This document shows positions 40,863-51,483 of a DNA stretch of 64,000 bases, piece by piece. The first letter of the stretch is position 1. The number at the start of each line of letters is the position of its first letter. This DNA comes from Nephrocerus scutellatus (lineage: Eukaryota > Arthropoda > Insecta > Diptera > Pipunculidae): positions 78,833,767 through 78,897,766 of the forward strand of contig OX352761.1 in assembly GCA_947095585.1 (NCBI GenBank), given 5' to 3'. The notes under the pieces were generated by a model that was not told the origin of the DNA, searched no databases, and saw only the letters and a list, made by a program, of their open reading frames with translations. A program made the translations under genes and the position numbers.

Positions 40863-42243
40863 ACTCTTCTGGCAGTTATAGCTCTCTTAAAGACCGGACA
40901 CTTGCTGCTGCCCGCTACGTGCTTGGCCTCTTTTGGGTGTTCCTTTCTACAGAACATGCAGGAAGGCTCCTTGACGCAATTCTTTGCTATGTGGCCTTCT
41001 TCCCCACACCTCCTGCAAAGCTTGGAGCGATCTTCTCCGTTTTTGCACTGTTTGGCAAAGTGCCCAAATTCCAAGCATTTGAAGCACTTTTTGAGGATTG
41101 CCCGTTCGCGGATGCGACAGACGACCCAGCCAATTTTAATTTTTTTTGTATCAAGAAGCTTCTTTGCCTTCTCTTCAGGAAGGCGAATTGTCGCTGTTTG
41201 GGTTCCACAGTAGGCTTTTCGCAAGGAAAGGAAGTCAGTCGGTGAAATGTTTTCTACTTCAAATTGAGACTTTATTGCGTCGCATATGTCCTCTTTTGAG
41301 GTTATTTCATCGATGTCCCTGATCTCGATACTAGTCCGTTGGGTAAGAGTCCTAACAATCGCCTGCTCGCCTAGCGCTTCGCTGAGGACACTCTTGAATT
41401 CGACGGTCTTTTCCCCTGTATCCTTAAGCTGGATGAGAAGATCGCCTTTTTGTGTTCTCCTGATCCTGGAAACTTCTTTTCCAATTAGCTCCATTTTTGG
41501 GTCCGCTTTCATGTTACGTAGAATCTGCGCATAGGACATTTCACCCTTCGCTTGTATAACGATAGCGTCGGGTCTTATCTTTCTGACTTTTTTGATGTTT
41601 GCCTGGTGGCAGTCTCCTTGCTAATGGCGTTGGTTTTGACCTTTTTTCCTTTGGTGACAACCCTTGTCCATTCGCCTACTCCCGTTTTCGGTGCATTTCC
41701 GTTTTTTCCCTCCGGGATTTTAGCGGTGGTCGCTGTTACCTTATCTATGGGTTTTTGTAACGACTTTTGATTTTGATGCCTTTTTGCTTTTGGCGTCTCG
41801 CTGTCTATCGTCTGCTTCCGTTTTGGCTCAAGTGTAGCTTTTAGCCAGGGGGAAGTTTGTGAGGAGGTGTGTTTTCTAATCACCTCCTTTGCCTTTTCAT
41901 CTTTAAGGCTGATAGCCGATAGCTCATAAAGCTTTTTTATGATATCAATTGCATCACGCATTGCTTGGTGGATAGACCGCCTTTTTCCATCTTCCAGCAT
42001 GTCTACCAGTTCCCTGATTTGCTCGCCTAGCTTGAGGAAATCAGAATTCTGATGTTTTGGTTTTTCGGTCGTCGTCTTCTTACTAGTTGACGGCGACACG
42101 CGTACCTCTGTGGATCCTGGCGATTTAGTTTTTTGGCCAGGTGGTGACCTTACCAATCTGGAACTCCTTTGAAAGGCGTTTACTTCGACCACCTCTTCTA
42201 CTTCTCCTCCTCATACTCCTCCTCCTAATTTCAAAGAATTCAT
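40859..42243 (-). pseudogene. R1-clade LINE ORF1, copy R1 (split)
   Basis: ORF1 RNA-binding protein. The second part (complement 40859-41600) is open and holds three zinc knuckles: CFKCLEFGHFAKQC, CRRCGEEGHIAKNC and a longer CMFC...H...C near the end. The first part begins at an ATG at 42241-42243. It has a stop within the Gly-rich run (GGA to TGA near 42213, not seen in R3) and shifts frame at the A-run 41587-41593. The A-run shift is shared with R3 and R5. In R4 the same ORF is open throughout. Confidence 0.8.
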
Positions 42244-42594
42244 TTTAAATGGGTCCCCACTCAAAGCCGTTATCAGTGTTCGGGTGTGTAGTCACCTAAG
42301 GATCCCATGGTTATCTATGCAAGCAGTGAGGCCATGCAATGGGTTGACACGAGCCCTTATGGGGTCTTTTGTTCAGAGCCAGATCAGTGTTAGACAGGAA
42401 TTTTCATCTGTACCTACACCACTAACTTAATAGCGACGAAACATTGAGCGTACTTTGAGTCCTGCCAGGGTTTTAACGGGACGGGGGCGCCGGTAGCATT
42501 AGCCTGAAAGCCATTTCAGCAAAATTTCACTCTCGCCTACTCAGGTAACAGAATACTACAGACGTCAGCCCAAGAGTTGACAGATCAAGATTGT
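42244..42594 (-). other. 5' leader of copy R1
   Basis: Non-coding sequence between the GT tract and ORF1, nearly identical in R1, R3 and R5 and close in R4. Here it is cut at GATTGTGC where the tract begins. Confidence 0.75.
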
Positions 42595-43360
<766 letters not shown>

Positions 43361-45902
43361 GCCCTCCAGGGGTACTAGCATGCACGATTCGTAAACCTGA
43401 ATGTTCGTACCAGGAATTACGCCTACGTACTAAACCCTCCTTACACACTTCAACCACTCTCCCCGCGGGACTGCCATTAGGTATTACATCACGGGGCTGG
43501 TTAGCAGATTACTCTATGCCTTCTGCATCTTCTGCTGCTGCTGATCGCTTTATCTTTTCGATTCTTCGCAGCTCGTTTTGCACATTCGTTATGAATACAC
43601 ACACTTCTGTCCACTTATCCTCAGATCTCAGCATTTCTTCTAACAGGACTTGTGGACTTGGCAGGCTGCTTCTCAATTCTCTGAAGCGTCCGCATTGGAA
43701 AATCGCATGCTCCGTATCTTCTTCCAGTTCCGGACAATCTGGGCAAAAAGGTGAGCTATCGTGTCCAAATCGATAAAGATATCTTCGATAGCCGCCATGG
43801 CCTGACAGAAACTGCGTAAATTGGTAATTGCAGTTACCGTGAGATCGGTTTGTCCAATTCTCTATATTCGGGATCAGTTTGTGGGTCCATCTTCCTTTCA
43901 AACTTATGTCCCACCTGGCTTGCCATACAGCCATTGAGGTGGCCTTTTCTTCTTCTTTGATCATTTTGATTGATCGTTGGTCCGGATGTGATAAGGCTCT
44001 TCTATTGTAGATCCTAAGCATTTCAACTGCGAGGATGTCTACTGGAACCATTCCTGCTATAACTAGGGCCGCATCATCGGAGATCGTTCGGAACCCGCTG
44101 ATCGTCCTTAGTGCACTGAGTCTGTATATAGACGAGAGGTTTCTTCTTATTTCTTTAGTCACCAGTGCATCCGCCCAAACTGGGGCTGCGTAAAGGAGGA
44201 CTGAGCTAACTACTCTGGACATTAGGACCCTCCTTGGATATCCTGGTCCTCCGACATTTGGCAGTATCCGAGATAATGCTGCCTGCATCTGCGACGCCTT
44301 TCTGCTAGAATAGTCCACGTGTATTTTAAAACGGAGCCTATTGTCGAGCATTACTCCTAGGTATTTGACAAAATCCTTTGATCTAATAGTCTGGTTACCA
44401 ACTCGTATATTTATGTATTCTATATTTTTCCGGCTGGTAATCAGGACTGCTTCCGTTTTATGGTCGGCTAATTCTAAACCGACGGATACTAGCCATTTTT
44501 TGATTTGGCCAACTGCTTTATTCGTGGCTGACTCTATTCCATTGATTGCCTTTGACACTGTGACAACGGCGATGTCGTCAGCGAATCCAAATATTTGTAC
44601 GCCTGCTGGTAATGCTAGTCTTAGAACTCCATCGTACATTATATTCCATAGAAGGGGACCCAGCACCGATCCTTGTGGGACTCCTGCGGAGACTTTATAG
44701 TACTTTGTACCCTCATTGGTTTCGTACCTCAACCTTCTATAACTTAAGTAGCTTGACACTATCTTCCTTATATAGTATGGTGCATCCATTCTGGCGAGTG
44801 ATCTTCTTATTGAGGACCATTTTGCAGATTTAAAGGCGTTTTTTATGTCCAGTGTCACTACTGCACAATATTCCTTTGTGCCCCACCGCCATCTTTCTCC
44901 TTCAATCGCTTTCTTTGCTATATTGACCACCGCCTTTATGGCGTCGACGGTCGAGCGCGATTTTCGAAACCCGAATTGATGATCTGACAGTGCTCCTTTA
45001 TTATACGCTCGAGTATCTTTCCCATTGTATCTAGTAGGCATATTGGGCGGTACGACGATGGATCGCCCGGTGGTTTGTTTCCCTTTGGCAGCAATACTAA
45101 ATGTTGCAGTTTCCAAGGTTCAGGGAAAACTCCTTCATCTAAACACCTTTGCATGCATGCCACGAACATGTCCGGCCTGCTTCGGATGGCCGCTTTCAAT
45201 GCCTTGTTAGGAATGCCATCGGGTCCAGGAGCTTTGTTGTCTCTTATTCTTTTAGTTGCGTTCACGAATTCATCAACTGTTAGCCTTGGAATACTTTCTG
45301 TGCTAGTTTCTCTAATTATGTTGCACATAGTATATGGTTCTTGCGGAAAAAGGTGTTCTACGATGGACCTAAGCATTGTTGGGCATGAAATTTGTGGGGA
45401 CTTACCGCCTTTGAGCTTTGCCATAACTATTTTGTATGCTGTGCCCCAGGGGTTGATGTCAGCCTCGTCACATAATTCTTTAAAGCATTTTGACTTGCTT
45501 TCCTTAATCGCGTTTTTAAAATTTCGTCTCGCCAGTCTAAGCATTTCAAGCCGTTCTTGAAAATCGGTTCCCCTTCTTGAACGCTGAACTCTGCGCCTGG
45601 CTTGTAGGCAGATAGCTCTCAGTGCTTTTATCTGCTCGTTCCACCAATAGCAACGAACCCCTTTCTTGCTTGGTATTCTTCTAGGCATAGCTGCGTCGCA
45701 CGCTGTGGTAATTGTACGAGCAAGTTGTTGCGACAGGATCTCAGCCGTTCCGCTTTCGGTTAGGATGCTTGTGTTTATGACCTCCTCAAACATCTCTATA
45801 TCAAAGAACTTATCTTTCCATTTAGGACCCCCTACTTTTGGGGGTTGCACGGGGTTTCTTTCTTTAATTTCAATTATAATCGCCTGGTGGTCGCTGTGCG
45901 TG
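43361..45902 (-). mobile_element. R1-clade LINE, copy R2 (truncated at both ends)
   Basis: On the plus strand it starts at GCCCTCCAGGGG, missing the last 45 bp of the 3' UTR and the poly(A). It ends inside the endonuclease coding region at GTCGCTGTGCGTGT, where it fuses to (GT)n. The 3' junction and an internal 31-bp deletion are shared with copy R5, so it is probably a duplicate of an R5-like copy. Confidence 0.85.
43509..45850 (-). pseudogene. R1-clade LINE ORF2, copy R2 (frameshifted)
   Basis: Two overlapping frames: complement 44936-45850 (from just after the endonuclease through SSYRPICLLDTMGKILERII) and complement 43509-45116 (GALSDHQFGF to the C-terminus, including FADD and the zinc motif). 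They are separated by a 31-bp deletion at about 45005, between two CGCT copies. The endonuclease is missing. Confidence 0.85.
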
Positions 45903-45911
45903 TGTGTGTGT

Positions 45912-45964
<53 letters not shown>

Positions 45965-45975
45965 TTTTTTTTTTT
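45903..45975 (+). repeat. (GT)n and T-run between copies R2 and R3
   Basis: About 58 bp of GT with one AAG interruption, then 15 T, which is the poly(A) tail of R3 on the other strand. Confidence 0.9.
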
Positions 45976-46168
45976 ATGGCTGTGCCAAAGGTGGGGAATC
46001 TTCTAAAAGATACCAGTAGAGCCCTCCAGGGGTACTAGCATGCACGATTCGTAAACCTGAATGTTCGTACCAGGAATTACGCCTACGTACTAAACCCTCC
46101 TTACACACTTCAACCACTCTCCCCGCGGGACTGCCGTTAGGTATTACATCACGGGGCTGGTAAGCAGA

Positions 46169-49156
46169 TTACTCTATGCCTTCTGCATCTTCTGCTGCTG
46201 CTGATCGCCTTATCTTTTCGATTCTTCGCAGCTCGTTTTGCACATTCGTTATGAATACACACACTTCTGTCCACTTACCCTCAGATCTCAGCATTTCTTC
46301 TAACAGGACTTGTGGACTTGGCAGGCTGATTCTCCATTCTCTGAAGCGTCCGCATTGGAAAATCGCATGCTCCGTATCTTCTTCCAGTTCCGGACAATCT
46401 GGGCAAAAAGGTGAGCTATCGTGTCCAAATCTATAAAGATATCTTCGATAGCCGCCATGGCCTGACAGAAACTGCGTAAATTGGTAATTGCAGTTACCGT
46501 GAGATCGGTTTGTCCAATTCTCTATATTCGGGATCAGTTTGTGGGTCCATCTTCCTTTCAAACTTATGTCCCACCTGGCTTGCCATACAGCCATTGAGGT
46601 GGCCTTTTCTTCTTCTTTGATCATTTTGATTGATCGTTGGTCCGGATGTGATAAGGCTCTTCTATTGTAGATCCTAAGCATTTCATCTGCGAGGATGTCT
46701 ACTGGAACCATTCCTGCTATAACTAGGGCCGCATCATCGGAGATCGTTCGGAACCCGCTGATCGTCCTTAGTGCACTGAGTCTGTATATAGACGAGAGGT
46801 TTCTTCTTATTTCTTTAGTCACCAGTGCATCCGCCCAAACTGGGGCTGCGTAAAGGAGGACTGAGCTAACCACTCTGGACATTAGGACCCTTCTTGGATA
46901 TCCTGGTCCTCCGACATTTGGCAGTATCCGAGATAATGCTGCCTGCATCTGCGACGCCTTTCTGCTAGAATAGTCCACGTGTATTTTAAAACGGAGCCTA
47001 TTGTCAAGCATTATTCCTAGGTATTTGACAAAATCCTTTGATCTAATAGTCTGGTTACCAACTCGTATATTTATGTATTCTATATTTTTCCGGCTGGTAA
47101 TCAGGACTGCTTCCGTTTTATGGTCGGCTAATTCTAAACCGACGGATACTAGCCATTTTTTGATTTGGCCAACTGCTTCATTCGATGCTGACTCTATTCC
47201 ATTGATTGCCTTTGACACTGTGACAACGGCGATGTCGTCAGCGAATCCAAATATTTGTACGCCTGCTGGTAATGCTAGTCTTAGAACTCCATCGTACATT
47301 ATATTCCATAGAAGGGGACCCAGCACCGATCCTTGTGGGACTCCTGCGGAGACTTTATAGTACTTTGTACCCTCATTGGTTTCGTACCTCAACCTTCTAT
47401 AACTTAAGTAGCTTGACACTATCTTCCTTATATAGTATGGTGCATCCATTCTGGCGAGTGATCTTCTTATTGAGGACCATTTTGCAGAGTTAAAGGCGTT
47501 TTTTATGTCCAGTGTCACTACTGCACAATATTCCTTTGTGCCCCACCGCCATCTTTCTCCTTCAATCGCTTTCTTTGCTATATTGACCACCGCCTTTATG
47601 GCGTCGACGGTCGAGCGCGATTTTCGAAACCCGAATTGATGATCTGACAGTGCTCCTTTATTATCCGCTATATTAAGCAATCTGTCATATATGATCCGCT
47701 CGAGTATCTTTCCCATTGTATCTAGTAGGCATATTGGGCGGTACGACGATGGATCGCCCGGTGGTTTGTTTCCCTTTGGCAGCAATACTAAATGTTGCAG
47801 TTTCCAAGGTTCAGGGAAAACTCCTTCATCTAAACACCTTTGCATGCATGCCACGAACATGTCCGGCCTGCTTCGGATGGCCGCTTTCAATGCCTTGTTA
47901 GGAATGCCATCGGGTCCAGGAGCTTTGTTGTCTCTTATTCTTTTAGTTGCGTTCACGAATTCATCAACTGTTAGCCTTGGAATACTTTCTGTGCTAGTTT
48001 CTCTAATTATGTTGCACATAGTATATGGTTCTTGCGGAAAAAGGTGTTCTACGATGGACCTAAGCATTGTTGGGTATGAAATTTGTGGGGACTTACCGCC
48101 TTTGAGCTTTGCCATAACTATTTTGTATGCTGTGCCCCAGGGGTTGATGTCAGCCTCGTCACATAATTCTTTAAAGCATTTTGACTTGCTTTCCTTAATC
48201 GCGTTTTTAAAATTTCGTCTCGCCAGTCTAAGCATTTCAAGCCGTTCTTGAAAATCGGTTCCCCTTCTTGAACGCTGAACTCTGCGCCTGGCTTGTAGGC
48301 AGATAGCTCTCAGTGCTTTTATCTGCTCGTTCCACCAATAGCAACGAACCCCTTTCTTGCTTGGTATTCTTCTAGGCATAGCTGCGTCGCACGCTGTGGT
48401 AATTGTACGAGCAAGTTGTTGCGACAGGATCTCAGCCGTTCCGCTTTCGGTTAGGATGCTTGTGTTTATGACCTCCTCAAACATCTCTATATCAAAGAAC
48501 TTATCTTTCCATTTAGGACCCCCTACTTTTGGGGGTTGCACGGGGTTTCTTTCTTTAATTTCAATTATAATCGCCTGGTGGTCGCTGTGCGTGTATTCTT
48601 CTCTGACCCGCCATCTTATGTTTCGCAGGAGGGAGCTGCTAACATAGGTTATATCGATGATCGATCCCATTCCTGCTTTGCGATACGTATTTACACAACC
48701 GTTATTTGCTAAGCCTATCTCTAGTGTTGCGAAAGATTCTAGCAGATAACGTCCTCTATCATTCGTTAGTCTGCTGCCCCAGTCTGTTGCCCAGGCATTA
48801 AAATCTCCCCCAATAACTACTGGAGCTCTTCCATGAGCATCGGCCGTTAAGCTCTCTAGCATTGCTGCGTACTCACTCGCCGTCCAGCTAGGTCTTGCAT
48901 AACAACTGTAAAAATTGATGCCATTTATCTTTGCTCGTACGAAGCCCTCCGCCTGCCCATCTACATCTTGGAAGGCATGTCTGCCGCAAATCCATATTGC
49001 AGCGCTCTTCGTTTTATCGCAGGTCCAAACGATGTTGTCGAGAGATTTGTACGGCTCACTGATTAACATAATGTCCGCTCTCTCGTCTTTTGCTGTCTGT
49101 ATCAGGATATCCTGCGCTATCTCACAGTGATTAAGATTTATCTGAATAATCTTCAT
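46169..49156 (-). CDS. R1-clade LINE ORF2, copy R3
   Basis: 995 codons, open, apparently identical in protein to copy R1: endonuclease residues 1-200, RT with FADD at 638-641, zinc motif at 917-935. Overlaps ORF1 by ATGA at 49153-49156. Confidence 0.9.
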   Translation of the reverse strand: MKIIQINLNHCEIAQDILIQTAKDERADIMLISEPYKSLDNIVWTCDKTKSAAIWICGRHAFQDVDGQAEGFVRAKINGINFYSCYARPSWTASEYAAMLESLTADAHGRAPVVIGGDFNAWATDWGSRLTNDRGRYLLESFATLEIGLANNGCVNTYRKAGMGSIIDITYVSSSLLRNIRWRVREEYTHSDHQAIIIEIKERNPVQPPKVGGPKWKDKFFDIEMFEEVINTSILTESGTAEILSQQLARTITTACDAAMPRRIPSKKGVRCYWWNEQIKALRAICLQARRRVQRSRRGTDFQERLEMLRLARRNFKNAIKESKSKCFKELCDEADINPWGTAYKIVMAKLKGGKSPQISYPTMLRSIVEHLFPQEPYTMCNIIRETSTESIPRLTVDEFVNATKRIRDNKAPGPDGIPNKALKAAIRSRPDMFVACMQRCLDEGVFPEPWKLQHLVLLPKGNKPPGDPSSYRPICLLDTMGKILERIIYDRLLNIADNKGALSDHQFGFRKSRSTVDAIKAVVNIAKKAIEGERWRWGTKEYCAVVTLDIKNAFNSAKWSSIRRSLARMDAPYYIRKIVSSYLSYRRLRYETNEGTKYYKVSAGVPQGSVLGPLLWNIMYDGVLRLALPAGVQIFGFADDIAVVTVSKAINGIESASNEAVGQIKKWLVSVGLELADHKTEAVLITSRKNIEYINIRVGNQTIRSKDFVKYLGIMLDNRLRFKIHVDYSSRKASQMQAALSRILPNVGGPGYPRRVLMSRVVSSVLLYAAPVWADALVTKEIRRNLSSIYRLSALRTISGFRTISDDAALVIAGMVPVDILADEMLRIYNRRALSHPDQRSIKMIKEEEKATSMAVWQARWDISLKGRWTHKLIPNIENWTNRSHGNCNYQFTQFLSGHGGYRRYLYRFGHDSSPFCPDCPELEEDTEHAIFQCGRFREWRISLPSPQVLLEEMLRSEGKWTEVCVFITNVQNELRRIEKIRRSAAAEDAEGIE

Positions 49157-50537
49157 ACTCTTCTGGCAGTTATAGCTCTCTTAAAGACCGGACACTTGCT
49201 GCTGCCCGCTACGTGCTTGGCCTCTTTTGGGTGTTCCTTTCTACAGAACATGCAGGAAGGCTCCTTGACGCAATTCTTTGCTATGTGGCCTTCTTCCCCA
49301 CACCTCCTGCAAAGCTTGGAGCGATCTTCTCCGTTTTTGCACTGTTTGGCAAAGTGCCCAAATTCCAAGCATTTGAAGCACTTTTTGAGGATTGCCCGTT
49401 CGCGGATGCGACAGACGACCCAGCCAATTTTAATTTTTTTTGTATCAAGAAGCTTCTTTGCCTTCTCTTCAGGAAGGCGAATTGTCGCTGTTTGGGTTCC
49501 ACAGTAGGCTTTTCGCAAGGAAAGGAAGTCAGTCGGTGAAATGTTTTCTACTTCAAATTGAGACTTTATTGCGTCGCATATGTCCTCTTTTGAGGTTATT
49601 TCATCGATGTCCCTGATCTCGATACTAGTCCGTTGGGTAAGAGTCCTAACAATCGCCTGCTCGCCTAGCGCTTCGCTGAGGACACTCTTGAATTCGACGG
49701 TCTTTTCCCCTGTATCCTTAAGCTGGATGAGAAGATCGCCTTTTTGTGTTCTCCTGATCCTGGAAACTTCTTTTCCAATTAGCTCCATTTTTGGGTCCGC
49801 TTTCATGTTACGTAGAATCTGCGCATAGGACATTTCACCCTTCGCTTGTATAACGATAGCGTCGGGTCTTATCTTTCTGACTTTTTTGATGTTTGCCTGG
49901 TGGCAGTCTCCTTGCTAATGGCGTTGGTTTTGACCTTTTTTCCTTTGGTGACAACCCTTGTCCATTCGCCTACTCCCGTTTTCGGTGCATTTCCGTTTTT
50001 TCCCTCCGGGATTTTAGCGGTGGTCGCTGTTACCTTATCTATGGGTTTTTGTAACGACTTTTGATTTTGATGCCTTTTTGCTTTTGGCGTCTCGCTGTCT
50101 ATCGTCTGCTTCCGTTTTGGCTCAAGTGTAGCTTTTAGCCAGGGGGAAGTTTGTGAGGAGGTGTGTTTTCTAATCACCTCCTTTGCCTTTTCATCTTTAA
50201 GGCTGATAGCCGATAGCTCATAAAGCTTTTTTATGATATCAATTGCATCACGCATTGCTTGGTGGATAGACCGCCTTTTTCCATCTTCCAGCATGTCTAC
50301 CAGTTCCCTGATTTGCTCGCCTAGCTTGAGGAAATCAGAATTCTGATGTTTTGGTTTTTCGGTCGTCGTCTTCTTACTAGTTGACGGCGACACGCGTACC
50401 TCTGTGGATCCTGGCGATTTAGTTTTTTGGCCAGGTGGTGACCTTACCAATCTGGAACTCCTTTGAAAGGCGTTTACTTCGACCACCTCTTCTACTTCTC
50501 CTCCTCCTACTCCTCCTCCTAATTTCAAAGAATTCAT
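49153..50537 (-). CDS. R1-clade LINE ORF1, copy R3 (two frames joined at A AAA AAG)
   Basis: The first frame runs from an ATG at 50535-50537 to a TAA at 49869 (222 codons): MNSLKLGGG start, basic and Ser/Thr-rich, with a helical block around DMLEDGKRRSIHQAMRD. The second frame, in the -1 phase, begins at the A-run 49881-49887 and continues RKIRPDAIVIQAKGEMSYAQ to three zinc knuckles and the stop at 49153. Shifting -1 on A AAA AAG gives a product colinear with the uninterrupted ORF1 of R4. It could be a programmed frameshift or simply a mutation. Confidence 0.65.
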
Positions 50538-50888
50538 TTTAAATGGGTCCCCACTCAAAGCCGTTATCAGTGTTCGGGTGTGTAGTCACCTAAGGATCCC
50601 ATGGTTATCTATGCAAGCAGTGAGGCCATGCAATGGGTTGACACGAGCCCTTATGGGGTCTTTTGTTCAGAGCCAGATCAGTGTTAGACAGGAATTTTCA
50701 TCTGTACCTACACCACTAACTTAATAGCGACGAAACATTGAGCGTACTTTGAGTCCTGCCAGGGTTTTAACGGGACGGGGGCGCCGGTAGCATTAGCCTG
50801 AAAGCCATTTCAGCAAAATTTCACTCTCGCCTACTCAGGTAACAGAATACTACAGACGTCAGCCCAAGAGTTGACAGATCAAGATTGT

Positions 50889-51291
<403 letters not shown>

Positions 51292-51483
51292 TGGCTGTGC
51301 CAGAGGTGGGGAATCTTCTAAAAGATACCAGTAGAGCCCTCCAGGGGTACTAGCATGCACGATTCGTAAACCTGAATGTTCGTACCAGGAATTACGCCTA
51401 CGTACTAAACCCTCCTTACACACTTCAACCACTCTCCCCGCGGGACTGCCGTTAGGTATTACATCACGGGGCTGGTAAGCAGA

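Larger units (their letters stand above)
37682..42594 (-). mobile_element. R1-clade LINE, copy R1 (Waldo/Mino-like)
   Basis: Six copies of one non-LTR element lie head to tail from here to the window end, all on the minus strand and bounded by (GT)n on the plus strand. R1 has a complete 3' end (about 193-bp 3' UTR, poly(A)). Its 5' end stops at ...GATCAAGATTGTGC and passes into GTGTGCGT repeats; R4 and R5 continue for about 340 bp more there, so R1 is slightly 5' truncated. ORF1 is broken, ORF2 is open. R1-clade elements are known for sequence-specific targets, and the Waldo and Mino families use ACAY and AC repeats; the family name is inferred from that plus the ORF architecture. Confidence 0.8.
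45976..50888 (-). mobile_element. R1-clade LINE, copy R3
   Basis: Shifted by exactly 8294 bp from R1 over its whole length, with the same 5' stop point at GATTGTGC and the same poly(A) side. I noticed only one base difference in the regions compared (near 50507, which removes the nonsense codon of R1 ORF1). Either a very recent duplication of the R1-R2 block or a sibling insertion with the same truncation. Confidence 0.85.
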
